Shown piece after piece: positions 1 through 11,188 of a DNA stretch of 64,000 nucleotides; position 1 is the first letter of the stretch, and the number at the start of each line of letters is the position of its first letter. The notes beneath the pieces were generated by a model. That model was not told the origin of the DNA. It saw only the letters and a program-made list of their open reading frames with translations, and made no database searches. The position numbers were made by a program, and so were the translations under genes. Where the stretch lies: contig AZYM01000135.1 of the NCBI GenBank assembly GCA_000611715.1, positions 186,001-250,000 of the forward strand, in the 5' to 3' direction. The DNA comes from Scolecobasidium constrictum UM 578 (lineage: Eukaryota; Ascomycota; Dothideomycetes; Venturiales; Sympoventuriaceae).

Positions 1-2676
1 GAAGTCTCTTGCATGGTTGGCTCAACGTCTGCGATCGGGGCGCTCTGTGCAGGCTCCATTTCTGAACTGGTTTCTGCTGGAGCTGGTTGCACCACCTCTT
101 CTGCTGCGAACGCTACCTTTGCGCCTTTACGTGCCTTAGGCAGATTGACATTCGCTGAGGTTTCACGCAGCACGTTTGATCTGTCCTTGTATGTGCGCAT
201 CCGCTTCCTTCGAGGAGAGTCTGAAGTCTTTTCGATAATGTCGAGATATGCATGGTCGGTGCCTGTGAACATATTGTCCATCACGGCATTCAGGTCCTGA
301 GACCCGAAGCTAGCTCCTGATCGGCGAGGAGAGACAGTATGGGTGATATCCTGCAGTCGTTTGATCGGGCTGACTTGTGATTCTGACTGGCTTTGAGCCT
401 CTGGCCGAACACGAGAATGCGATGGTGTTTGATGCGTTTCGGCGGTGTTAAAGACTTCAGTTCCCGTGCTGATGGCTATGACGCGTACGCGTGAATCTTC
501 ACCGGTATCGACCTCCGGCGGCACTAAAGATGTACTTCGCGCGCCAGCCATTAGTTTGAGCGCAGCTTCGTCCACATCGGGATCCGGTGTCGACGGGCGA
601 TCCAAACGAGCATTCGCGACAGGATGTTCCTCGACAAAATCGATCTCTTCTCCTTCTTCTTCATGGTCCGGAGCATCAACATCCATGGCGCCGTCGTCCA
701 CATCCTCGTCAACGTGACCTTCAACACCAGCTTCCTTGTCTGCTTCGCCCAGGCCTGCATCAATCATCTCTTCATCTTCGTGTCCTTCCAGAACCTCGAC
801 ATCAGAATCACCATTGTACTCGTTGTCGTGCTCCGAAAACTCAATCGGCGGACTGCTGGGTATTATGTCGATGAGCATGGTTTGAGGCAGTTCGTCGGGT
901 GCGGTCACTTCCTCCGCCTGCTCTGCTTGCTGGCGAATATGCTGACTGGTCACTAAGCGCGCTTCGCTTGTCAACTCAGTGTACTGCGATTGCTGAATGC
1001 GATGAGCTGACACAGCCGAGGATTCCATCTTTCGACCATTCAACTCTATATGCGAGGCGTTGGCTTGACGATCTCCTTGCGAGTCCTGCACAGCGACAGT
1101 CATTTGTGTATGTGTAGGGGCATCAGCCGAATGCTGGGAGCTCGATGGCGATGGAACTTGCGACATGCCAGATTGTGACTGCTTGACAGGCTTTGAGGAC
1201 GTCATCGGGACCTGCACGCCACCAGGACCCAGATCATCCATGTCCTCTTCCCGTACAGTATCAGGCAGATCCACTTGCTCGGCTGGATCTGAAACGGGAT
1301 CAGGGGATAGTGGTCGAGGTCTCGACAGCCTCGTCGCAGGTGTACGAATGAATCGATCGCTAGAGAGATGATCCACCGATTTGCTCCGCGAAGCCTTGGG
1401 CGAGTCGTACAGCGTCTTCGACGTGCTTAGCTCGATGTTGCTGATAGCTGCCTTCCTTGACTTCTCTTCAATGGTCCGCCGAGTCTGACTCGGTAAGCTG
1501 TCGAAGGTGAAGTCATCCTCGTCAAGCGTGTCATTGCGCTGTAACGTCTGCGCATGCGCCTCTCTTCGCGCTCGACTTTCTTGCGACTCATCCATTCTCC
1601 TGTATTGATTCAACGGGCCACTCGGCAAGCCGTCACTCGTCGAAGGCCGAACTGGTGACGACATTGAATAATCTCGTGTACTCAGTTGACCAACAAACAT
1701 GCTTGGAGAAGGCCTGTTGAACGGACTGTCGGAATGCGGTGCTCCTGGCGCAGGAGATGAGCCGGGTTGAGTATGCTTGAACAGCTGGGACATATTGCCC
1801 AGGTTGGGAAGTCCAGCCTGCGCACCGAACATATTTCTGACAATTGTCGCATTGCCTTTGGTGGATGACGTACGTATATCGGGGGTCGTGGTGTCGTGAG
1901 AGCGCTTCCGCTTAGTTCCAGGATTGAGGGGCGTTCTGGGAGGAAGTGCTGGCTGTTTGAAAAGAGCAGCAGTCTGGGCCTGGACTCGCGATAGAGCATT
2001 CGGGCTGAGCTCATCTGTGCGATTGAGGCTGGAGACATCGTCGAAATCTTCAAGATCTTGTCCATCATTCTCGTCATCATCGTCTGTGAGATCCATCTTT
2101 TGCTGATCTTGAGCGACCACTTCGCTGTCGTCAATCACAAGCCTCTCTCCTTCTGCGACCGATGCCAGTCCGCCTAGACCAATTCGACTACTGCCGAAGT
2201 CACTGTGCTCTTTAAACGTCTGCGTGTCCATGGGCTGCGTGTCGCCGGCGCCATCATGCTCAAATCCAAAGAATGAGTGGTGCATACTGCGCGACGGAAG
2301 GGGCTCATCTTTGGCCGATGGGTGAATGGGCGACGACTTGATCGACCTCAGACTGGAGGGTGCATAAGTTCTCGAATTGGCCGCGCGCGTCGGCGTTTGC
2401 GTGTTCAGCGTGAAATCATTGGGCGCGGCACTCATTGAGTCGTCATGTTGTGCAGAAAACTGGTCTGGCGGACAGGTCACAATTTGTGGCTTCTGTCCCG
2501 CGTCTTGCTGCGCCGAAGGGTTAGCCTGGATTTGAGTGGCGAAGGTCAGCAGGCAGAAGAAACGCCGAGAGCTCATTGCCGTCGAAGGCAGCAATACAAC
2601 AACTTACGTAGAGAGTGCGCTTGATTCGCCGTATATCCTGGGTGCTCAACGAGTGGCCACCTGCTGGCGACGCCAT
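1..2676 (-). CDS. Crb2/Rad9/53BP1-like DNA-damage checkpoint mediator, N-terminal part (runs off window start)
   Basis: The gene reads right to left and is still open at base 1. Proposed start ATG is at 2676-2674; exon 1 is 2608-2676 and exon 2 runs from 2525 to beyond base 1, with an 82-nt intron (donor GTAAGT) joining the two in phase 0. About 860 residues are visible without a stop. They are Ser/Pro/acid-rich, apparently disordered, and contain more than 15 SQ or TQ dipeptides (for example DTQPMDTQ, KQSQSGMSQ), the hallmark of ATM/ATR (Mec1/Tel1) substrates. A segment reading SQLFKHTQPGSSP followed by FNRPSP resembles the conserved N-terminal block of fungal Crb2/Rad9 proteins as I recall it. 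In that family C-terminal Tudor and BRCT domains bind methylated histone H4 and phospho-H2A and recruit Chk1 or Rad53; these would lie outside the window. An ATG at 2676 was preferred because the upstream in-frame residues look non-coding. Family identity is a recognition-level call; another SQ/TQ-rich nuclear scaffold is possible. Confidence 0.6.
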
Positions 2677-3377
2677 GGTTGAAGGACAATCGAGATGTGT
2701 GTGCCCGCGCTTGAAGTTGGAGCCCGAGTTTGCCGCGTCAATTTTCGCGCTAAAATAGTACAGACGCGCGAGCACCTGACTTGGAGCCAGCCTTTGAGAA
2801 ATGCTTCAAATCCAAGAAGTGTCGGGGAGAAGGAGAACTATTGTAAAAATGCTTGATGACAAGTTGTTACAGCATCGTGTGTTTGCTTACGAGCGAAGGT
2901 AGAAGAGATCTGAGAATAGTGACACGTTCAAAATGGCCGATCATCAGTGACTGCTCTCATCCAGCGGGTTCTTCAGGATCGTGGAGCGCATAAGACGCCA
3001 GTATTGATGAGCTGCGTTGAAGGCGCTGCTGAACGGAGCGCCAGATCACAGAGGGAAGCATCGGATGTTCCCCTCTGTCCATGTGATTTTACAGAACGCA
3101 ATCCACCCGAGTCGCTTTTGACCTTCTCACTCAGGTCCGCCAGACCAATGTGTCGATGCATTTGCAGTTCGCAGCTGATATAGCATTATGCTGTCAGACG
3201 CGAGACCGTGTCAACGCCACTGTCGCCGGCTTGAATGAACAACCAAGCCCTGACTCAGATCCTCCCTCGATAAGCACTCCCGAACTCCATGCTATGCAAT
3301 ACTCAAAACTTGCTCAGTTCTTCGCAGCGACCTTATCTGTCCGAATTGTCAGCTCGAGATGGTCTACTGAACGCACG
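2677..3377. other. Intergenic, no gene seen
   Basis: This stretch separates the start of the checkpoint-mediator gene from the 3' end of NOP10. Only short ORFs that are not conserved-looking are present; it probably holds the promoter of the former and the 3' UTR of the latter. Confidence 0.5.
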
Positions 3378-3619
3378 CTATTCCATACCTTTCTGCTGCG
3401 TGAGCAGAAGACCATATCGCTTCTTCAGCGTCACTCGATGTCTGCACAGCATGAGCTAATCCCTCATTAACATTCAAAGAAGAGATTGACGAACCTTGAA
3501 TACTTGTCATCTGGGGAGAATCGCGCTGGGTGCGCCGATTTCGTGACTTCGCTGTCGACGACTTTCTTCAGGGTGTAGATGCGCTTCCCTTCAGCGTCGA
3601 GAGTGTACATAAGATGCAT
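3378..3619 (-). CDS. NOP10: H/ACA ribonucleoprotein subunit Nop10
   Basis: Nop10 is the smallest core protein of H/ACA snoRNPs, which pseudouridylate rRNA and snRNA in the nucleolus together with Cbf5, Gar1 and Nhp2. Exon 1 (3495-3619) and exon 2 (3378-3441) are joined in phase 2 across a 53-nt intron (donor GTTCGT, acceptor GTGCAG). The product is 62 residues, close to the family's usual 58-65. The sequence begins MHLMYTLDAEGKRIYTL, then carries the hallmark SAHPARFSPDDKYS block and ends in a basic VTLKKRYGLLLTQQKG tail, which leaves little doubt. It lies head-to-head with LCL2 (353 bp between starts). The gene is too short and too split to stand out in a simple ORF scan. Confidence 0.95.
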
Positions 3620-3972
3620 ATTTTCGGATCTAGGGGTTTCACTCCTCTTAGCAATGGTATCGTCGTGCTTGTCGAAGGGCCTGCCTGTCCAGGTGAATCG
3701 TGTATACGGAGTATGTCGACATGCAGTGCAGAAAAGTTTTGACCCCGGAGTTCAGGCGCACGGGTCGGCGCTAGAGTAGCACGTGATCATACATAGGGCT
3801 GAGTAGCAACCTTGGACTCTACTCGATCCACTACATCAGCGCACGATTGCTCTGCGACCAACCTATTTTTTTCTTTAGTTCGCTTGCTCATACCCTTCCT
3901 GCTTCCTTTATCCTTCGATCGTGTGCTTCCGACGACCCGCGTCTCGAACGACGATTCACCAGAACCACAAGG
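3620..3972. promoter_or_regulatory. Divergent promoter region NOP10 / LCL2
   Basis: This is a 353-bp spacer between two divergent start codons. No ORF worth keeping is present. A pyrimidine-rich stretch lies at about 3865-3905, upstream of LCL2, as is common near fungal transcription starts. Confidence 0.4.
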
Positions 3973-4426
3973 ATGAAATCACTATCACAGTCGCTACTGC
4001 TCGTCCTGGCACTTGCGCTTTCAGTGTCTGCGCAATTCCAGTTTTTCGAGCAGTTCTTTGGTGGAGAGCAACAGCAGCACCAGTCGCAGGACGTCGCTAG
4101 TGACTCTTCATGGTTTCAGCAGAACTACGCGAAAGGTATGCCTTCCACTAGACATAAGATGTCCACATGCTGACCTAATGTCAGCGCCTTGCTCGAAGTA
4201 CCTCTGCCGAGATAGCCTAGCTTGTGTAGCCTTCCCGTAAGCAGTGTCAGGATATTGCTGGGACAATGCTAAACTTCAGAACAGACACCACTGCCCCTGC
4301 TTATTCCCCGATTCAGAAGACAAGCAAGAGCTGGGAGATGGCATTGCTGTCTGCGCCAGCAAAGGTGGCTACAAGAAGGATGAGACTTTGAAGAAGATTG
4401 AGTTGGCGAGGAAGGGCTTGCTATAA
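3973..4426 (+). CDS. LCL2: Long chronological lifespan protein 2 (LCL2), ER-associated secretory protein
   Basis: Three exons (3973-4135, 4185-4236, 4285-4426) give 118 residues, matching the small size of fungal LCL2. Residues 1-20 form a clear signal peptide (basic start, then a Leu/Ala core ending SVSAQ). The mature part has the conserved cysteine pattern APCSKYLC...LACV, then FPHHCPC, and the family block LGDGIAVCASKGGYKKDET followed by the C-terminal ARKGLL. Intron 2 has two possible acceptors; the second (ending at 4284) was chosen because it restores FPHHCPC and keeps frame. In yeast, LCL2 loss shortens chronological lifespan and the protein is linked to ER-associated degradation; the molecular function is not settled. 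The gene is convergent with the J-domain gene. Confidence 0.93.
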
Positions 4427-4579
4427 ATCACGAAGACGAGCATAGACAAGGAGCAAGAGCATGTACAGTACGGCATAAAGATACCCAAGCATTACATTAT
4501 TTCTATGGACGAGCCCAATTGGCAGAATCACAGTTGACACCCTACAAGTCGAACGCTCTTTCATGGTCGGGTCGCTCCA

Positions 4580-5416
4580 TCAACGTCGAGCGAATGGCGA
4601 TTGTGGACCTTTACGGGCGCTCTGAGGAGTGAGGTCTTGCGCACGCCAGTATTGCTTGACGCTAGCCTGGTGCTCGATGCCCTCCTCCGAATTAACATTG
4701 GGTTGATCATAGAAGACGACCTCACGCTCGAAGACGGCCTTCTTCAAGAAGGTGACAGGCCCCTTGAACTCCACCCGCAGGTCGTTGAATTGCACCTTCT
4801 CATTGAAGACAGTCTCCTTCTCGAATTTGGCCCATGGAGTTGGCTTGTGGGCAGGCCAGGGTCGAGAAGGGCGCCATCGACCAGTCCGGTCATAGGACAT
4901 GCGCTCCTGTGCTGCGAAGACGATGGGCTTAGTGAAGATGGTATTCTTGAATGTTGGCGCACCTACGATCGTGTCGATGTCTTTCTCTCGCACGACTACC
5001 GCCTCGCCGTCGAAGATGTAGCCCTTGTTGCGACCTCGGACTCGCTCGTACTCCTCGTACAGGCCTGGTAGGAGCTTTTCTGGGTCGTTTGGAACTACTG
5101 TGTAGCCTCGTGGCTGCTCACGGCGGTACTCTTGGTCCTCCTTCGCCTTCTCGAGAAGCTCGGCGTCGGAGAAGAACCATTCCTTCCGCCGCTCTGGTTC
5201 AGGGATGTTGTTGACTTCGAAGAAGTGCTCTTGGATAGCCTCCCATGCATTGTCGAGATCATTGAGCTTGCTGCGGTAGTGCGTCTTCAAGTATTGGTTA
5301 TCCACATGGTCCGGGTGATATTGCTCCGCGAGCTTGTAGTACCATATGCACGCGTTGTTGAGGGAGCCGAAGCAGGGCACGACGCCCAGCGTCTGGTAGT
5401 GTCGATCGAGTGCCAT
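4580..5416 (-). CDS. J-domain protein with C-terminal hexad-repeat region
   Basis: Single exon, 278 residues. The first ~70 residues form a J domain: a DRHYQTLGV start, a helix with LAEQYHPDH containing an intact HPD tripeptide (needed to stimulate Hsp70 ATPase), and a helix ending LDNAWEAI. The spacing between the first helix and HPD is slightly unusual because CFGSLNNACIWYYK replaces the more common SASxxEIKKAYR. The middle is charged. From about residue 150 to 235 phenylalanines recur roughly every six residues (FKNTIF, then IVF; FEKETVFNEKVQF; FKGPVTFLKKAVFEREVVF), suggesting a small beta-helix or beta-ladder. No signal peptide, membrane segment, Cys-rich or Gly/Phe region is seen, so it is a type III J protein, probably cytosolic or nuclear. 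The client is unknown. Confidence 0.8.
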   Translation of the reverse strand: MALDRHYQTLGVVPCFGSLNNACIWYYKLAEQYHPDHVDNQYLKTHYRSKLNDLDNAWEAIQEHFFEVNNIPEPERRKEWFFSDAELLEKAKEDQEYRREQPRGYTVVPNDPEKLLPGLYEEYERVRGRNKGYIFDGEAVVVREKDIDTIVGAPTFKNTIFTKPIVFAAQERMSYDRTGRWRPSRPWPAHKPTPWAKFEKETVFNEKVQFNDLRVEFKGPVTFLKKAVFEREVVFYDQPNVNSEEGIEHQASVKQYWRAQDLTPQSARKGPQSPFARR

Positions 5417-6801
5417 TGTGCGGATCGTTCGATGTCGTTGTGGGGCAGGTCATCTCTAGCCAGCTCGCGCACGAGATTTATATGGCGGACCGGCGCACTG
5501 TGACTGAACTATTTCGCGCGATCAACCACTCATTCCACAGTCACGCTGGACTGCAGACAAGGTCAATCTAACACCTCATGAGTGAATTGCGTGACGGCAA
5601 AAGCCAGTGGATCACGGTTGTCTTGTGCCTTGGGCATGATGGTAGCGCGTCTGCCCCTTGCGGAAGGGCCGTTCTGTACGGAAACAAAGATCATGTCTGC
5701 GTCGTGACTCGAAAACAGTTTTGGCAAGATGCCTGTAGTAATTATGAGCGCCGCGTGCAGACATGCGAGCATAACGAGGGAGGTTTTGAGATCCTACGAT
5801 GCTTCAGGGTAAGAAAGGTCAACATTTGTGAGGAGGATCGCCAGAGAAGGACGCGATGTGGTCTACAGTTCAATCGAAATCTCTAGGATTTGGCGGGATC
5901 CTTTGTTGTCGGGAGTCGTGACTGAGAAGCCACCAGACTCAAAATCATTGACATGTCTCGGTCGAGGCTGGTACATCACGGATACGAGGTAGTTCAGACG
6001 CAGCAGGTCTTCGCAAACTCCAATCTCACTCCCTTCACGCGATTGACTACAATCGCATGGAGATCCTCTAGCTCTAGATCGGCATGCGTCTCTCGCTCTG
6101 GGGATGTGACGCGTCGAGAGGCGCAGCAACAGAAAATGGCCTCATTCCTGATAATGCAAAACTGTTGGGAACATATTCCTACGCTGTATGTAGTCGAAGC
6201 TGGTGTAGCTCGTTTTCATGTCAGCCGAGGGCGACCGTAGAGCATTTTGATGTCTGCCATAGTATCTCGACCTGACTCGAAAGCTCGCTGTAGGTGCTTG
6301 CTAATGAACCATGCTCTTTCACGTGCTCTTGCAGCGGCCGGCATCTTGTACTTATGGTGGCGGGGATGGGACTGTGACGGCGAACATGGCCAGCAGTGAA
6401 TAGTGCTGTAAATCATTAAGTGCATCGCATTGCTGTCCTACCATGTGAAGCATTCGAGATCGCCCCTCCTCGTGCTTTGATCGCCAGTATACAATGTCCT
6501 CTGTTCCAAATGGAGATGCTGAGGTGTTGTAACGAAGACAGGCGCCGCTCGTGGGGATCGCAGAGTCTCAGTAAAGACCCCTGTCCAAGTTTTCCGTGAT
6601 AGGCATGGCGATAGGGTCGCTTCAGGCGCAACCCATGCGTCCGATCCAGCCACTACAATCTCAACAGTCTCTGATCCAATCCGTGAAGGGCGGTGTATTG
6701 TGGAGAAAGAGAAGGGGTGACCGAGCAGTGCTTAAGGAAGGCGGCCCTGCATATATACACCCGACCAAAAAGTTGAGTCAACTCCACCAGACTCAACTTC
6801 A
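5417..6801. other. Intergenic region upstream of ERG7, no gene seen
   Basis: This 1.4-kb spacer lies between divergent starts. ORFs in it are under about 100 codons, overlap on both strands and have no recognisable motif. It most likely carries the promoters of the J-domain gene and ERG7. Confidence 0.4.
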
Positions 6802-9187
6802 ATGGCTCGCACGCGCGCTTCGTACGCGACCAATGGCGACGAAAAAGCTCCGACGAATAGTGCAGGGGAGCAAAAAACCGACCCCACGAGATGGAGACTT
6901 TTGAACGAGAATGGCAGACAGACGTGGGTCTATCTGAAGACCGAGGCTGAGGCCAAAGAATGGCCACAAACAACTGCAGACAAGTGGTACTTGGGACTCG
7001 ACACGGTGCGCTGCGCTTCAAATTGACTGTATGAACTCCATGTTGATTTTCTCGCCTAGGAACAACCTGCGCTACCACCTGCGACGACCGCGAAAGAGGC
7101 CGCTACCAATGGCTTCACCTTCTTCTCCAAACTTCAACTTGAGCCGGGCAACTGGGGCTGCGAGTATGGCGGTCCTATGTTCCTGCTCCCAGGCTTCATC
7201 ATCGTATACTATGTCACCGAGACGCCGATACCAGAAGAGCAGAAGATTGAGATGACAAACTACATGTTTGCAAGGCAGGCAAAAGATGGCGGCTGGGGCT
7301 TACACATCGAGGGAGAGAGCAGTGTCTTTGGCACGTCATTGAACTATCTGTCCCTCCGAATTCTCGGTGTAGATGCAGAAGAGCCGCGCATGGTCAAGGC
7401 TCGGAAGTTGCTACACTCGTACGGCGGCGCAGTCAATGGACCACACTGGCTGAAGTTCTGGCTTGCTGTACTTGGTGTTGTACCATGGACACTAGTCAAT
7501 CCAGTCCCTCCAGAACTTTGGTATGGAAGATCTCACTCAGCTCCGAGACAAGAGGCATGAAAGCTAACTTCACCAGGCTTCTCCCTGACTGGACTCCAAT
7601 CTCACCATGGAGATGGTGGATCCACATTCGCATGGTCTACCTCGCAATGTCGTTCATCGCATCGAAGAAGTGGTCCTACAAGCTCACAGATCTCACCAAA
7701 GCGCTACGCAACGAGCTATTTGTGACGCCATACGATCAAATCAACTTCGCCAGCCACCGCAACAGCATTCATGTCCGCGACAATTACCATCCAAAGTCTT
7801 TTATTCTAAACACAATCAACACAATCATCGTCAATGTCTGGGATCCATACTTGCGGACGAAGCGATTGCAGAAATGGGCAGAAGACTACACCTGGAAATT
7901 GATCCAAATTGAGGATCAGAACACAGACTATTCGTGTCTCGCGCCAGTCAATGCCCCCATGCAGACACTGGCGTGCTATATCATGGAGGGTCCGGATGCC
8001 TACTCAGTCAAGAGACACTTCGAGAGATTTGAAGACTTCAAGTGGATGAAGAGCGAGGGAATGCTAGTGAATGGCACGAACGGCGTTCAGAACTGGGATA
8101 CTGCCTTTGGCATTCAAGCAGCATATGAAGCCGGTCTTGCGCAGGACGATCGCTTCCGACCCACACTCATCAAAGCTCTGCAGTACCTTGAGCAGCATCA
8201 GACGCTCGAGAATCGTCAGGATATCGCTGACATCGGCACCAACTGGCGCAATTGCTACCGCCACCCCACGACGGGAGCTTGGGGCTTCAGCAATCGTGAC
8301 CAAGGCTACTCGGTGTCTGACTGCATCTCAGAAGCCGTGAAGTCGATCGTGACTCTGCAGGCAATCCCATCGTATCCAAAGCTTCTATCCGATGAGCGGC
8401 TATACCTTTCGGTGGACAATATCCTCTCATACCAGAACCCAGACACTTATGGTTGCTCATCCTACGAGCTGCGAAGAGGTTCAGAATGGCTTGAGTGCTT
8501 GAACGCAGCCGAAGTGTTTGGTAGAATCATGGTCGAATACGACTACCCGGAGTGCACAACTGCCTGTGTGATCGCCCTGGCAACGTTCAGAAAATCATAC
8601 CCGAACTATCGTGCGAAGGACATCCAGACGTTCATCGACCGCGCTCTCATCTACATTCGCAAGGCTCAACGACCGGATGGTTCATGGTACGGTGCCTGGG
8701 GTATCTGCTTCACCTACGCAGGAATGTTTGCCTTGGAATCACTAGCACTTGTCGGCGAGACGTACGAGACCAGCGAGCGTGTGCAGCGCGCCTGCAAGTT
8801 CTTCATCGATCATCAGATGCCGGACGGCGGCTGGGGTGAGACTTACAAGAGCTGCGAGACAGGTGTGTGGCATCAGCATGAGAAGACGCAGGTAGTACAA
8901 ACTGCTTGGGTGATCATCGCGCTGCTTCATGCTGAGTACCCTGATGTGGAACCGATCAAGAAGGCGTGCAAGCTCCTTATGGAGAGGCAGCAGCCTAATG
9001 GCGAGTGGCTGCAGGAAGCCATTGAGGGTGTTTTCAACAAGAGCTGGTGAGTAACTCCAACATTTTTGCAGAATCTAATGCTAATCAAACCCATAGCATG
9101 ATTTCATACCCGAACTACAAGTTCGAGTTCCCGATCAAGGCATTGGGCATGTTCGCCCAGCGATATGGCGACATGAAAATTCTATGA
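6802..9187 (+). CDS. ERG7: Lanosterol synthase (2,3-oxidosqualene cyclase)
   Basis: It converts (S)-2,3-oxidosqualene to lanosterol in ergosterol biosynthesis, on the ER or lipid droplet membrane. Four exons (6802-7005, 7060-7520, 7577-9046, 9097-9187) give 741 residues, within the family range. Early landmarks are FFSKLQLEPGNWGCEYGGP and FLLPG. Several QW repeats follow (QAKDGGWG, RPDGSWYGAWG, MPDGGWGE, QQPNGEW). The catalytic-acid motif reads DCISE (Asp at about residue 470) rather than the textbook DCTAE; the essential Asp and Cys are kept. The C-terminal part has SYPNYKFEFPIKALG. Intron 1 uses a weak donor (GTGCGC), but splicing there restores the conserved N-terminal frame. A specialised triterpene cyclase cannot be excluded from sequence alone, but overall similarity and the genomic context without other biosynthetic genes favour the housekeeping enzyme. 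Confidence 0.93.
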
Positions 9188-9359
9188 TCGATGCAACAAA
9201 GAAGCACGTATGTGCTGAGCCATTATTTGCATCTGTGATGAGCGTTCAGTATGCGAGCTTAGCAAAAGGCATAGTTACGCCATAATGAGAGCATTTCAGT
9301 CATGTGTTGTGCTTGGTTTTATACACAGGTGCTGAGCTTGGTGCTTGATGTTTCCTAAT

Positions 9360-11020
9360 TTACAACCAGGTGCCGAGATTAACGTGCACAGCCTTCTTCT
9401 GCGAGTACGCTTCCAGACCAGCTTCGCCGAGTTCGCGACCGATGCCGCTCTGCTTGACGCCACCAAATGGCACGCGGAAGTCGCTGTCGTTCGAGCTATT
9501 AATCCAGACCATGCCAGCCTCAATCCTTCGTGCAGCACGGTGTGCCTTAACGATATCCTTAGTGAAGAGAGCTGCTCCGAGACCGTACGTGCTATCATTT
9601 GCGCGCTTGATGGCCTCGTCTTCAGTCTTGAAGGAGGAAATGACAGCGAACGGACCGAATACCTCCTCGCGGTAGATGCGCATATCGTCCTTCACGTCGG
9701 TGAACACCGTGGGAGCGATGAAGAAGCCCTTGCCGTCACCGACATTCTTGTATGCCTCGCCGCCGATTGCTAAAGTGGCACCCTCTGATTTGCCAGACTC
9801 GATGTAAGACAAAACACGTTCGTATTGTGCCTTTGTGACTTGTGGACCTTGGAATGTCTCATCCTCGAACGGGTTGCCGACTTTGCTGGTCTTCTTGATT
9901 TCCTCCTTAAATGCCTCAATGAACTTATCGATTACGTTTTCTTGCACCAAGATCCGGCTGGTGGCGGTGCAGACCTGGCCTTGATTATACATGATACCCG
10001 TATGGCTCCATTTGACAGCCTGCTCGATATCTGCGTCGTCGAAGACCAGAAGAGGCGATTTGCCGCCGGTCTCGAGCGTGATGTTCTTCATGTTGATGGA
10101 TGCCATCTTCATGATCTCCTTGCCAGTTGCCGTTGAGCCAGTGAAGGCGACCTTGTCAATACCCATGTGTGAAGCGATTGCTGCGCCTGCGACGCGTCCA
10201 TGACCGTTAATGATGTTGATGACTCCTGGTGGGAAACCGGCTTCCTTGACGAGATTCGCCAGGTAGAGAATTGAGAGCGGTGTCTGTTCGGCAGCCTTCA
10301 GGACAACGGTGTTACCACAAGCCAGAGCTGGGCCGAGCTTCCACGCTGCCATTGCGAGTGGGAAGTTCCATCTGCTCACATTAGCCGATTTCGCAACGAG
10401 ATCATAGGAAGGCATACGGGATGATCTGTCCGCAGACACCAATTGGCTCCCGGATGGTATATGCAAGCTTTGCGGGTGATGTTTCGATGACCTGACCATG
10501 CACCTTATCTGCCCACCCACCGTAGTACTTGATGGTATTGATAACTTCTGAAAGATCATCGCCGAGGGAGACCGAGTAAGGCTTGCCTATATAGCATGAG
10601 TTTTAAAGAACATTCATGAATGAGAACTATGCATTGCTTACCATTATCCCATGTCTCAATCGTGGCCAAAGTCTCCTTGTGCTCAGCAATGAGACGTGAG
10701 AACTTAAACAAGTAATCGCCGCGCTCCGTGCCAGAGATATCTCGCCATGAAGGGTCTTCAAAAGCTGCTCTTGCCGCAGCAACGGCCTTGTCAACATCAT
10801 CTGCGGAAGCAGCATACACTGACGTGATCTCGCTTTCATCACTGCAGATACTCAGTCACCCGAGACCCCACGGACTCCGAAGCTATGCTCACCTTGGGTT
10901 TATACTCATGATCTTCTCGCCGTCGCTCGACTTCACCCACTCATTGTTGATGAAAAGTCCGATTGGCTGCGTGTACTTCTTGCCATTCGGCGCCGTCAGC
11001 TCGACAGTCAAGTCCGACAT
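9360..11020 (-). CDS. Aldehyde dehydrogenase (NAD(P)+), ALDH1/2-like
   Basis: Oxidises aldehydes to acids; in fungi the closest relatives handle acetaldehyde in ethanol use. Four exons (10893-11020, 10642-10841, 10418-10586, 9360-10371) give 502 residues. The N-terminus (GLFINNEWVKS...INPSDES) is typical of fungal AldA-type enzymes. Catalytic elements are FTGSTATGK for cofactor binding, the general base Glu in LETGGKSP (about residue 266) and the nucleophile Cys in NQGQVCTATSR (about residue 300). The C-terminus has VPFGGVKQSGIGRELG and ends VHVNLGTWL. The start MSDL was chosen because relatives begin there. The frame stays open upstream to another ATG at 11161, adding 47 residues that look like a mitochondrial presequence (see findings). 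The gene is convergent with ERG7, 172 bp apart. Confidence 0.93.
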
Positions 11021-11188
11021 ATTCGCAAATCCCCCGTTGAAGCTCCGATGTTGCCAGTTGAAGACGCGTTGTCTGCTTGCTTGAAGTATGAGCGAAGTCT
11101 TTGCAAATGATGATGTTCTAGGAGCGAAGGCCTTGCAAAAGGGAAGTAAGAAAGTAGACATCAAAAACCAAAGATAAGGCCGAAGCTC

